Source of the DNA: Eubacteriales bacterium
GTDB taxonomy: Bacteria; Bacillota; Clostridia; Lachnospirales; Lachnospiraceae
Direction: 5' to 3'
DNA: 64,000 bases
Assembly (NCBI GenBank): GCA_030536555.1
Contig: JAUNPU010000004.1
Location: forward strand, 62,001 to 126,000
Positions 8,082 to 14,886 of the stretch are shown here, one piece after another. Within the stretch, counting starts at the first letter, position 1; each line of letters opens with the position of its first letter. The notes under the pieces were generated by a model, which was given only the letters and a program-made list of their open reading frames with translations, was not told the origin of the DNA and made no database searches. The position numbers were made by a program, and so were the translations under genes.

Positions 8082-8152
8082 AGCGGGTGATGGGAATCGA
8101 ACCCACGTATCCAGCTTGGAAGGCTGGTGTTCTACCATTGAACTACACCCGC
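8082..8152 (-). tRNA. tRNA-Gly(TCC)
   Basis: Acceptor GCGGGTG/CACCCGC; anticodon arm CCAGC-CTTCCAA-GCTGG, anticodon TCC. A TCCA follows the discriminator, so an encoded CCA is uncertain. Confidence 0.95.
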
Positions 8153-8176
8153 ATGCATCAATATGACATTGATTCA

Positions 8177-8251
8177 TCGGGGTGACAGGATTCGAACCTG
8201 CGACTTCCTGGTCCCAAACCAGGCGCTCTAGCCAAGCTGAGCCACACCCCG
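8177..8251 (-). tRNA. tRNA-Pro(TGG)
   Basis: Acceptor CGGGGTG/CACCCCG; anticodon arm CCTGG-TTTGGGA-CCAGG, anticodon TGG. First gene of the operon Pro-Gly-Arg-His-Leu-Gln. Confidence 0.95.
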
Positions 8252-8279
8252 TTCGCATTCATTGAGCAACGCGAATGTT

Positions 8280-8308
8280 ATTATACAATAATGCCCATCA
8301 TTTGTCAA
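8280..8308 (-). promoter_or_regulatory. Promoter of the six-tRNA operon
   Basis: On the minus strand perfect TTGACA (8303-8308) and perfect TATAAT (8280-8285) with a 17-bp spacer, 28 bp upstream of tRNA-Pro(TGG). Confidence 0.85.
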
Positions 8309-8327
8309 CCATCATTTCCCGGGTTTT

Positions 8328-8822
8328 TCAATTTCGCCCGAGAAAATAAGTATGAAAATGCGGTACCCAGTCCTCCCCCATCTCCATGATCATATAGGAC
8401 GGCTTACGACCCTCCTGACGGGGATAGGACAGACTGCCCGGGTTCAGCACGGTCACGCCCATATGCTCCTCCAGGAACGGGCGGTGTGTGTGTCCATACA
8501 TGGCAATATCACAGTTGCGCTCGATGGCTTCCTCCAGAAGCCCCTCCACGCCCAGAGATACATTGTAATAGTGTCCGTGGGTCAGCAGAATCCGGTGCGG
8601 TCCCAGCTCCAGCTCGATTTCCCGCTCCAGAGAAGAGAAAAAGTCATTGTTGCCCATGACCATCTCCAGCTGACAGTCCTCCCCCACCCACTCTTCGATC
8701 AGATATTCGCTTCCTTCCGCATCTCCCAGGTGGATGAGCATATCAAAGGGCGCTTCTGCCCGGATGACTTTCTGCAGATTATCGTCCATGCGATGGGTAT
8801 CGCTTACAATTAAGATCTTCAT
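8328..8822 (-). CDS. MJ0936/YfcE-type metallophosphoesterase
   Basis: 164 residues of the small calcineurin-like phosphodiesterase family. Metal-binding motifs visible: SDTH near residue 8, HLGDAEG near 33, GNND near 59, LTHGH near 80 and YGHTH near 108. Members hydrolyse phosphodiesters and may act on small signalling or repair substrates; the physiological substrate is not known. The start ATG shares one base with the stop of rdgB (TGATG), so the two are translationally coupled. A second, paralogous YfcE-type gene lies 3 kb away at 11954-12511 in the same direction. Confidence 0.88.
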   Translation of the reverse strand: MKILIVSDTHRMDDNLQKVIRAEAPFDMLIHLGDAEGSEYLIEEWVGEDCQLEMVMGNNDFFSSLEREIELELGPHRILLTHGHYYNVSLGVEGLLEEAIERNCDIAMYGHTHRPFLEEHMGVTVLNPGSLSYPRQEGRKPSYMIMEMGEDWVPHFHTYFLGRN

Positions 8823-9430
8823 CAGACTTCCTCCTTCAGTACCTGTTTCAGCGCCTCCTTCATGGCTTCCAGCGCTTTTCCTCGATGGCTGATCTGATTC
8901 TTCTGCTCGATGGTCAGTTCTGCAGAGGTCTTGCCGAACTCCGGGATATACAGAATCGGATCATACCCAAATCCGCCGTTTCCGGACGGTTCCTGTGCAA
9001 TCAGCCCTTCCATGGCTGCCTCCGTATGTACGACCCTTCCATCCGGCAGCACAGCTGCGATATTGCACAAAAAGCGGGCAGAACGCTCTTCTCCCTTTGC
9101 CTCCGCCAGACGCTCGATGATATTGCGGTTCTTGATCTCGTAGGAGGTGTCCTCCCCCATATATCTGGCAGAATAGATGCCCGGTTCGCCGCCAATGTAG
9201 TCCACCACCAGGCCGGAATCATCTGCCAGCACAATATCTCCGGTACACGCCCACACCGCACGTGCCTTGATCTCCGCATTTTCCGCAAAACTTGTTCCGT
9301 TCTCCACAATCTCCGGGTCCGCACCGGCTTCCTTCATGGAAACCACCTCACAGCCCAGATCACCTAAAATCAGGCGGATTTCTTTCATCTTTCCGGCATT
9401 GCCGGTTGCAAATACGATTCTGTGTTTCAT
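8822..9430 (-). CDS. rdgB: XTP/dITP diphosphatase (RdgB/HAM1)
   Basis: 202 residues, the usual length for the Ham1/RdgB family. Motifs: FATGNAGKMKE at the N terminus (substrate loop), DDSGL near residue 70, GGFGYDPIL near residue 150 and SHRGKAL near the C terminus. The enzyme hydrolyses non-canonical purine triphosphates (dITP, XTP) to monophosphates and keeps them out of DNA. It starts at ATG after GGAGAGAGC and overlaps the downstream phosphoesterase by one base, a pairing common in Firmicutes. Confidence 0.95.
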   Translation of the reverse strand: MKHRIVFATGNAGKMKEIRLILGDLGCEVVSMKEAGADPEIVENGTSFAENAEIKARAVWACTGDIVLADDSGLVVDYIGGEPGIYSARYMGEDTSYEIKNRNIIERLAEAKGEERSARFLCNIAAVLPDGRVVHTEAAMEGLIAQEPSGNGGFGYDPILYIPEFGKTSAELTIEQKNQISHRGKALEAMKEALKQVLKEEV

Positions 9431-9444
9431 GCTCTCTCCTTCAT

Positions 9445-10782
9445 CTATCGGTCACTGCTGTACGCCTTCAGGCATACATTACAGCTGTATCCTGTCTCCA
9501 GACGTTCCCAGCTGGTTCCGTCCGGACTGATATAACCTTCTCCATCCCCCAGATCAATGCTGCACTTTCCGTCACCGGCGTCATACTCGATGGCAATCGG
9601 ATGGACCGCCCCCGGCGTGGTAATCTTCACCACCACCGCAAACCGCTCCCCCGCCGCCAGCTTCACAGCCCTCTTCAGCGGAATCGTGTAATACCCGGAG
9701 TACTCCAGATGCCCGGATGCCGCCGGTCTGCGCCGGTCCAGCCTGCCTAAATCCGGCTGTCCGCCGGATGCTTCCGGTTCTCCACCTGCCAGCCCGGCTC
9801 CGTCGCCCTCCAGCGGCACCACGTACACCTCATAGTCCGTATCCCGGTCTATGGCATAGAATCCCACCGCTTCCAGCCGTTCCCGCTGTCCGGCCGTATA
9901 TACGCCGGCTGCCCAGGCCGTCTCCTTACCATACCCCAGCTGACCGATCCAGCCGCACCGGTCACTCTGATAAATATGGTCATAGTTGTCCGTATCCTCC
10001 ACAGAGGAATAGCAGACATTGACCTTTCCCAGATTTCCATCATAATAGGATACATAGAAAAAGCCATCCTCGCCAAACTGCTGCCCCCAGCTGTTCTCGC
10101 ACAAAAATGCACCGTCTCCCGGCACCTCCACGGAAAATGCCTCCTTCGGAAACCCATCGTCCCATCCCACGATCACCACATCGTGATTCGGCTCGATCTC
10201 CTCCGGGTAACAGTATGCATTGGTCTCCCGGTTGTAGTATTCCGATGTCTCTCCGCCATTCAAAAGCGTTGTGTACAAAGAACTCTGAACACCGCCATGT
10301 TCCAGCACAGCCCGCTTGATTGCCTCAGACTCTCCTGGCGGCAGGATCTGAATCTCCTGCACGTGCTTCACCGGCAGCAGTCCCTCCGGCGACACGCCGT
10401 CCCCATAGGGATCATCCTGCTCCAGCACCGGTCCCTGCCAGGACAGCAGATACGCCATGGCCATCGTATAGTCTCCGCCATCCGCCTGCCCCAGCACAAA
10501 ATCAGGGTTGTTGGACATGTGATCCTCGGAGAAGTCATAATATTCTTCCGGAAGCAGGGAATTCTCCAGAGCCAGCAGCGACGCAAATGCCCAGCAGGTT
10601 CCCAGATCACTCTGGTCCTCCGCCTGTGCGGTCCTGCCATGCTCCCGTCCGTCGTAGCGTACCGGAAGCGGCTCCTGGAGTGCTTTGTCCTCCCTCTCCT
10701 GTCCGGCACCGCCGCAGCCGCACAGGATCATCACTCCTGCCGCCAGCGACAGCGCCGCAAGAACGCTCTTTCTATTGCGCAT
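9445..10782 (-). CDS. Papain-like (C1) cysteine peptidase lipoprotein with lectin-like domain
   Basis: 445 residues. An N-terminal signal peptide ends in lipobox LCGC (Cys23), so the protein is probably lipid-anchored. The C1 peptidase core shows the catalytic cysteine in SDLGTCWAFAS (Cys63), the histidine in NHDVVIVGW and the asparagine in NSWG. A C-terminal lectin-like/beta-sandwich half begins near residue 265. Such proteins are secreted peptidases of unclear substrate in Lachnospiraceae. An acidic, Gly-rich linker with GGEPEASGG-type sequence interrupts the C-terminal domain at about 340-360. It overlaps the end of the upstream methyltransferase gene by 11 bp. Confidence 0.82.
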   Translation of the reverse strand: MRNRKSVLAALSLAAGVMILCGCGGAGQEREDKALQEPLPVRYDGREHGRTAQAEDQSDLGTCWAFASLLALENSLLPEEYYDFSEDHMSNNPDFVLGQADGGDYTMAMAYLLSWQGPVLEQDDPYGDGVSPEGLLPVKHVQEIQILPPGESEAIKRAVLEHGGVQSSLYTTLLNGGETSEYYNRETNAYCYPEEIEPNHDVVIVGWDDGFPKEAFSVEVPGDGAFLCENSWGQQFGEDGFFYVSYYDGNLGKVNVCYSSVEDTDNYDHIYQSDRCGWIGQLGYGKETAWAAGVYTAGQRERLEAVGFYAIDRDTDYEVYVVPLEGDGAGLAGGEPEASGGQPDLGRLDRRRPAASGHLEYSGYYTIPLKRAVKLAAGERFAVVVKITTPGAVHPIAIEYDAGDGKCSIDLGDGEGYISPDGTSWERLETGYSCNVCLKAYSSDR

Positions 10783-11938
10783 GTTCCGCCTTTCGCTTCG
10801 GCGGTTTTGGCCCCATGAACTGGTAGAAATAGGTCTTCATCATACCGTTGTAGATCTTCCGGTTCCTGTCCGCCTTCCGCCCCATATACGTCTCCACATC
10901 CTCGTAGGACGTGATCATGTATGCCGACCAGGAATCCAGTGCCCGGAAACGGTCACCGATCTGTGTGTACAGAGCCGGCAGGTTCTTCTTGTCCTCAATC
11001 CGCTCGCCATAAGGCGGATTCGTGATAATAAATCCATACTTCTTCGGATGACTCAGCTCGCTCACCGGACGCTGCTGAAAATGAATCATATGCGCCACTC
11101 CCGCCATCTCCGCATTGGCTCTGGCAGCCTTGATGACCTCCGGATCGATATCATAGCCCTGGATGTCCACAGCGACGGTATCGTCCACCATCTCTGCCGC
11201 CTCATCCATGGCGTCATACCAGCATTTGCGCGGAATCAGGTTCTTCCAGTCCTCCGACAGGAAGGAACGGTTCATACCCGGAGCCATATTGGCTGCGATC
11301 ATAGCCGCCTCAATGGGAAATGTACCGCTTCCACAGAACGGGTCCACCAGGATTCTGTCCTTGTTCCACGGTGTCAGCAGAATCAGAGCTGCCGCCAGCG
11401 TCTCCTCGATGGGTGCCTTGCTGGTAAGCTTGCGGTAACCGCGCTTGTGAAGGGACTCGCCTGTAGTGTCCAGCGCCACCGTCACCACGTCCTTGTACAG
11501 GGACACACGCACCGGATAGCTGACTCCCGTCTCCGGAATCACCGCCGTGTCATAGGCCTGCTTCATCCGGTCTACCATGGCTTTCTTCATGATCGACTGG
11601 ATATCGGACGGGCTGAACAGCTTACTTTTGATAGAACCCGCCTTCTTCACCCAGAACTTGCCGTCCTGTGGAATATACTCCTCCCAGGGCAGCGCCTTGG
11701 TCCCCTGGAACAGTTCCTCAAATGTCACCGCCCGGAAGCTTCCCACCTTCAGCAGGATTCGCTCCGTAGTCCGCAGGAAAATATTCGCCCGGCAGATTGC
11801 CTCCGCGTCTCCCAGAAATGTCACCTTTCCGTCCTCCACCTGAGAGATCTCGTATCCCAGATCCAGAATCTCCTTTTTCAGCACCGACTCCAGACCAAAG
11901 TGGCAGGGTGCAATAAGCTCATATACTTTTCTCGCCAT
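10772..11938 (-). CDS. THUMP-domain class I RNA methyltransferase (YpsC/RlmL-like)
   Basis: 388 residues. The N-terminal ~160 residues form the THUMP-containing RNA-binding part (ECGLESVLKKEI-type beginning, seen here as HFGLESVLKKEI). The C-terminal part is the SAM-dependent methyltransferase fold with VDPFCGSGTFPIEAA near residue 195 and the catalytic NPPYGERI near residue 290, which indicates N2-guanine methylation. Homologues modify 23S rRNA (RlmL type); the exact position cannot be assigned. The start follows GGGAGGTCAGAT. It heads a short run with the C1 peptidase and rdgB. Confidence 0.9.
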   Translation of the reverse strand: MARKVYELIAPCHFGLESVLKKEILDLGYEISQVEDGKVTFLGDAEAICRANIFLRTTERILLKVGSFRAVTFEELFQGTKALPWEEYIPQDGKFWVKKAGSIKSKLFSPSDIQSIMKKAMVDRMKQAYDTAVIPETGVSYPVRVSLYKDVVTVALDTTGESLHKRGYRKLTSKAPIEETLAAALILLTPWNKDRILVDPFCGSGTFPIEAAMIAANMAPGMNRSFLSEDWKNLIPRKCWYDAMDEAAEMVDDTVAVDIQGYDIDPEVIKAARANAEMAGVAHMIHFQQRPVSELSHPKKYGFIITNPPYGERIEDKKNLPALYTQIGDRFRALDSWSAYMITSYEDVETYMGRKADRNRKIYNGMMKTYFYQFMGPKPPKRKAEHAQ

Positions 11939-11953
11939 ATCTGACCTCCCGTC

Positions 11954-12511
11954 CTATCTGTCTGATCCCAGGCTGATTTCCCTGACCACATTGCCGTCAA
12001 AGTCCAGAATCGTAAATGTGGTATCCTCCAGCACCGCATAGGTCGCCGGATTGCCGCCCTTGGGAATGGATGTGGAACCCGGATTCAGGATATAGTAATC
12101 ACCGTAAGCCTCCGCCTTCAGCAGATGGGTGTGTCCGTGTACCAGAATATCCCCCTTCTTCATCGGAGGAAGCTGCTCCTGATTGAAATGGTGTCCGTGG
12201 GTGGCAAAAAATGTCAGTCCGTTCAGTACCAGCACCGCATAATCTGCCAGTACCGGGAAATCCAGCACCATCTGATCCACCTCCGCCTCACAGTTGCCGC
12301 GAACCGTGTAGATCTCATCCTTCAGTTCGTTCAGCATGGCAATCACTTCCTTGGGAGCGTACTCCCTGGGCAGGTCATTGCGCGGACCGTGGTACAGCAG
12401 GTCGCCAAGCAGGATCAGGCGCTCTGCGCCGGACTTTCTGTATTCCTCCAAAAGCTTCCGGCAGTAATACGCAGAGCCGTGGATATCAGAAGCAAACATA
12501 TATTTCATCAT
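11954..12511 (-). CDS. yfcE: YfcE-family phosphodiesterase
   Basis: 185 residues, calcineurin-like fold: SDIHGS near residue 10, LLGDLLYHG near 36, GNCEAE near 72, ATHGH near 106 and HGHTH near 127, all metal ligands of the YfcE type. E. coli YfcE is a Mn-dependent phosphodiesterase on model substrates; the cellular substrate is unknown. It starts at the first of two adjacent ATGs after GGAGATGCCTG and lies 15 bp upstream of the methyltransferase gene. It is distantly paralogous to 8328-8822. Confidence 0.9.
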   Translation of the reverse strand: MMKYMFASDIHGSAYYCRKLLEEYRKSGAERLILLGDLLYHGPRNDLPREYAPKEVIAMLNELKDEIYTVRGNCEAEVDQMVLDFPVLADYAVLVLNGLTFFATHGHHFNQEQLPPMKKGDILVHGHTHLLKAEAYGDYYILNPGSTSIPKGGNPATYAVLEDTTFTILDFDGNVVREISLGSDR

Positions 12512-12561
12512 CAGGCATCTCCTTATTCTCTTCTTAAACTAAACTTTCTCAATATACTATT

Positions 12562-12888
12562 TTATAGCCTTTCCCGTCCGCTTGTCAAGGTTCCTTTGTA
12601 TGCCTGATATGCCTGAATTCCGCCGCACACGTCCGCCACCCGAAATCCCCGCCTGGAAAGCTCTCTGGCTGCCCGCATGCTCTGAGGTCCACGATAGCAG
12701 TAAAGCACGATCAGCCGGTCCGACGGCAGCTGACAGACGCAGTCCGGCAGCTCATTTCCCGGAATATTCACCGCTCCCCGGATATGCCCCCGCAGATAGG
12801 ACTCCCGATCCCGCATATCCACCAGATAAATGTCCTTTTCCTGTTCCAGATACTGCTCCAGCTCTGCTGCACTGATCATATACCACAT
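12562..12888 (-). CDS. Single-domain rhodanese-like protein
   Basis: 108 residues forming one rhodanese fold. The active-site loop reads LYCYRGPQSM, with the catalytic cysteine near residue 65, and DMRDRESYLRGHI is the typical substrate-side motif. Single-domain rhodaneses carry persulfide sulfur between donors and acceptors. The start is uncertain: the ATG at 12888 or MISAAELEQ at 12879 both fit a weak GGAAT/GGCGG site. The gene stands alone between yfcE and a terminator. Confidence 0.85.
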   Translation of the reverse strand: MWYMISAAELEQYLEQEKDIYLVDMRDRESYLRGHIRGAVNIPGNELPDCVCQLPSDRLIVLYCYRGPQSMRAARELSRRGFRVADVCGGIQAYQAYKGTLTSGRERL

Positions 12889-12928
12889 TCCATTACCGCC
12901 TGATCCACATTCTTACTCTATGATATGT

Positions 12929-12959
12929 AAAAAAGCCGTCCCTTGTCCCAGGGGCGGCT
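12929..12959 (-). terminator. Terminator of the Asn-rich protein gene
   Basis: On the minus strand GCCGCCCC pairs with GGGACGGC and is followed by TTTTTT. It lies 19 bp after the small Asn-rich gene. Confidence 0.8.
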
Positions 12960-12977
12960 CTTTCCGGCGCTCAGTTC

Positions 12978-13157
12978 TCAGCGCTGGCTGTCATTGCGGC
13001 TGGTATTGTTCTGGTTGTTGTTGCGGCTGGTGTTGTTCTGGTTACTGTTGCGACCGCTGTTATTCTGATTGTTGTTCTGATTATTGTTTCTGTTGGAATC
13101 CTGGCTGCTGTTGCGGCAGTTTCTGTTGTTATCCATATCGTTGTAATTGTCTCTCAT
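12978..13157 (-). CDS. Small Asn/Gln/Arg-rich protein, possibly sporulation-associated
   Basis: A 59-residue ORF, too short for usual cut-offs. It starts at ATG 13157 nine bases after AGGAGG and stops at TGA (12978-12980) just before a good terminator. After MRDNYNDMDNN it is almost entirely Asn, Gln, Ser, Arg and Thr, organised as repeats such as NSNQNNTSRNN and NNNQNNTSRND; there is one Cys and no hydrophobic core. I do not recognise a family. Upstream is a sequence matching the sigma-E sporulation consensus (13201-13230). Low-complexity Asn-rich proteins are known among spore coat or exosporium components, so a spore-surface role is plausible but inferred. Confidence 0.65.
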   Translation of the reverse strand: MRDNYNDMDNNRNCRNSSQDSNRNNNQNNNQNNSGRNSNQNNTSRNNNQNNTSRNDSQR

Positions 13158-13200
13158 GTGTCATTACCTCCTGGTGGAATGAATTTGATTTGCTACAGGA

Positions 13201-13230
13201 ATAGTATGACCGAATTTCTCCGCAATATTC
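13201..13230 (-). promoter_or_regulatory. Sigma-E-like sporulation promoter
   Basis: On the minus strand GAATATT (13224-13230), 15-bp spacer, CATACTAT (13201-13208). This resembles the mother-cell sigma-E consensus (ATATT, about 14-15 bp, CATAcanT). The start site would lie about 35 bp upstream of the Asn-rich gene. Confidence 0.5.
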
Positions 13231-13239
13231 TTTTTTTGT

Positions 13240-13268
13240 TTGCATTTTCATATGGCATCCAGTATAAT
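13240..13268 (+). promoter_or_regulatory. Sigma-A promoter of a candidate small RNA
   Basis: TTGCAT (13240-13245), 17-bp spacer, perfect TATAAT (13263-13268), on the plus strand between two minus-strand genes and with no plus-strand ORF behind it. Confidence 0.55.
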
Positions 13269-13272
13269 AGAC

Positions 13273-13372
13273 TTGAAGAAGATTGATTTCCCTTAAATCG
13301 TTTTCTTCAACCTTATTAATTATTTATACTCCCCTCAGAAAAAGCCCGGCAGCTCCCCTGCCCGGCTTTTTC
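13273..13372 (+). ncRNA. Candidate ~100-nt small RNA
   Basis: A consensus promoter is followed at once by a hairpin (TTGAAGAA at 13273-13280 with TTCTTCAA at 13303-13310, extended by GATTT/AAATC around the CCCTT loop). An A/U-rich linker and an intrinsic terminator follow (AGCCCGGCAG 13343-13352 with CTGCCCGGCT 13358-13367, one mismatch, then Ts). No ribosome-binding site or ORF lies between. I do not recognise the family. Confidence 0.45.
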
Positions 13373-13427
13373 CATGTATGGATTTTTCTGCCGGGACAAA
13401 AGGCTTCTCGGACTTTCCCGGCAGCGT

Positions 13428-13455
13428 AAAAAGGGACGCACTTCCCGTGCGCCCC
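13428..13455 (-). terminator. Terminator of the NlpC/P60 gene
   Basis: On the minus strand GGGGCGCAC pairs with GTGCGTCCC (one G-U pair) and is followed by TTTTT. A further perfect 9-bp stem (CTGCCGGGA 13388-13396 / TCCCGGCAG 13416-13424) lies just beyond it. Confidence 0.75.
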
Positions 13456-13503
13456 TGTATCTTATCCGATTGAACGATTCTATGTATGAAATCCTGTCTG
13501 TGA

Positions 13504-14103
13504 TCAGCCCATCATGTTGACGATTTTGACCGGGGAACGGTAATTCCAGTTGGAAATCTTGATTCCGGTCTTGTGGGTGGATGCGTGAACAATCTGACCA
13601 TCACCGATGTACATTGCCACATGGTTGATTCTGGAGCCGTTTCCGTAGAAGATCAGGTCTCCCGGCTGCATCTGGTCAGAACTGATCTGCTGTCCCTGCG
13701 TCGCCTGCGCTACGGAAGAACGGTTCATGGAGATTCCTGCACCGTGCTCCATCACATATTTTACAAATCCGGAACAGTCTGCGCCGGTGTGCGGATCGTT
13801 GCCTGCTGTGCGGTAGGGATTGCCCACAAACTGCAGTGCATAATCCACCAGCTCCTGACGTGCGCTCTGGCTGTCTGCTGCAGCTCCGGTCTCCTCGACT
13901 ACTTCTGTGATCGCGCCTGCCGCATGTGCCGCCACGGCTTCCATGATCTCGCCTTCCTCATCCTCTGCCAGAAGCAATGGAGAGATAATCTCTACTGCCA
14001 CCGCTTCCTCAGCCTCATCTGCCCAGGAAACCAGCGGAGTCGCAAACATCATCGTTACTGCTGCCACGGCCACAGCCGCCATGTGTAAACCGGATCTCTT
14101 CAT
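13504..14103 (-). CDS. Secreted NlpC/P60 peptidoglycan endopeptidase
   Basis: 199 residues. Residues 1-28 are a signal peptide ending in SWA. An acidic, Ala/Glu-rich spacer runs to about residue 80. The C40 catalytic domain follows, with Cys110 in TGADCSGFV, His161 in RINHVAMYIG and a polar residue position at His173 (IVHAS). Such enzymes cut the D-Glu-diaminoacid bond in stem peptides and act outside the membrane. There is no SH3 or other wall-binding domain, so it is a minimal secreted hydrolase. The gene is monocistronic, with its own terminator at 13428-13455. Confidence 0.9.
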   Translation of the reverse strand: MKRSGLHMAAVAVAAVTMMFATPLVSWADEAEEAVAVEIISPLLLAEDEEGEIMEAVAAHAAGAITEVVEETGAAADSQSARQELVDYALQFVGNPYRTAGNDPHTGADCSGFVKYVMEHGAGISMNRSSVAQATQGQQISSDQMQPGDLIFYGNGSRINHVAMYIGDGQIVHASTHKTGIKISNWNYRSPVKIVNMMG

Positions 14104-14265
14104 GATATAAATACCCCAATCGTTAAATTTGTAATTCGTAATTGTTACGCAAATGTTAACTTTGTTACAAACAGATTATACATATAAATCATATTTTCGT
14201 CAAGTACCCTCGTACATATTTTACAATTCGTTAATATTTGGTAACATCTGGCAGTGGTCAGGGCA

Positions 14266-14299
14266 GAAAAAAGCGACGACTCTTTGGTAGAATCATCGC
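14266..14299 (-). terminator. Terminator of the DUF1700-like gene
   Basis: On the minus strand GCGATGATTC pairs with GAGTCGTCGC through two G-U pairs and is followed by TTTTTTC. Confidence 0.7.
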
Positions 14300-14338
14300 C
14301 ATTTTCAGTTAATTTTGTAAAAATGCAGGATCTGGTCT

Positions 14339-14836
14339 TCATCGGTGCGGACCGCGCACGAACCACATAACGAACATTACAATAATAAACAGCGGAAGCA
14401 GCGGGATCACAATGCTCAGGATTCCGCTCACCACCATCACAAACAGCATCACCACGCCGATCACCAGCACGATTCCCAGAAGCTTCCAGTACCATTTGTT
14501 TAAGTCATAGTAATGGATGCCGCCCCGGAAGCTGTCGGAGGTGGAACCGTCCGCCTCACTGCTTCCGCTCCGCTGAGAGCCGTCGGAGACATAGGAGCCG
14601 TAAGGACGATATTCCTCATAGCTGCCCTCCTCCGCCCCGGGAGTCGTATCCAGAATCGTCCGCGCAATCAGACGGGGATCGCCAAGCTCTTCCATCACCT
14701 GGCTCTCACTGCGCCCGTTCTGCACCTCAGTCCTGATATAATCGTCATAATATCGCAGATTCTCCCGCAGCACCGCCGGGGGCACCGCACCGGAAAGGGC
14801 ACTCTGCAGCCCTTGAAGAAATTCTTCTCTGTTCAT
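14339..14836 (-). CDS. DUF1700/HAAS-type membrane protein
   Basis: 165 residues. The N-terminal 60 residues (MNREEFLQGLQSAL, YYDDYIRTEV, MEELGDP) match the helical HAAS/DUF1700 region that often accompanies PadR-type regulators. A Ser/Gly-rich spacer follows, and then two hydrophobic segments at about 115-137 and 138-160 ending in VRGPHR. In many Firmicutes these proteins sit beside a PadR regulator and are thought to sense envelope or membrane state; no PadR gene is adjacent here. Function is unknown. Confidence 0.75.
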   Translation of the reverse strand: MNREEFLQGLQSALSGAVPPAVLRENLRYYDDYIRTEVQNGRSESQVMEELGDPRLIARTILDTTPGAEEGSYEEYRPYGSYVSDGSQRSGSSEADGSTSDSFRGGIHYYDLNKWYWKLLGIVLVIGVVMLFVMVVSGILSIVIPLLPLFIIVMFVMWFVRGPHR

Positions 14837-14886
14837 TCACATCTCCTCATGTAACATTTCCATGACTTTCAAACCGTTCCTTCCAA

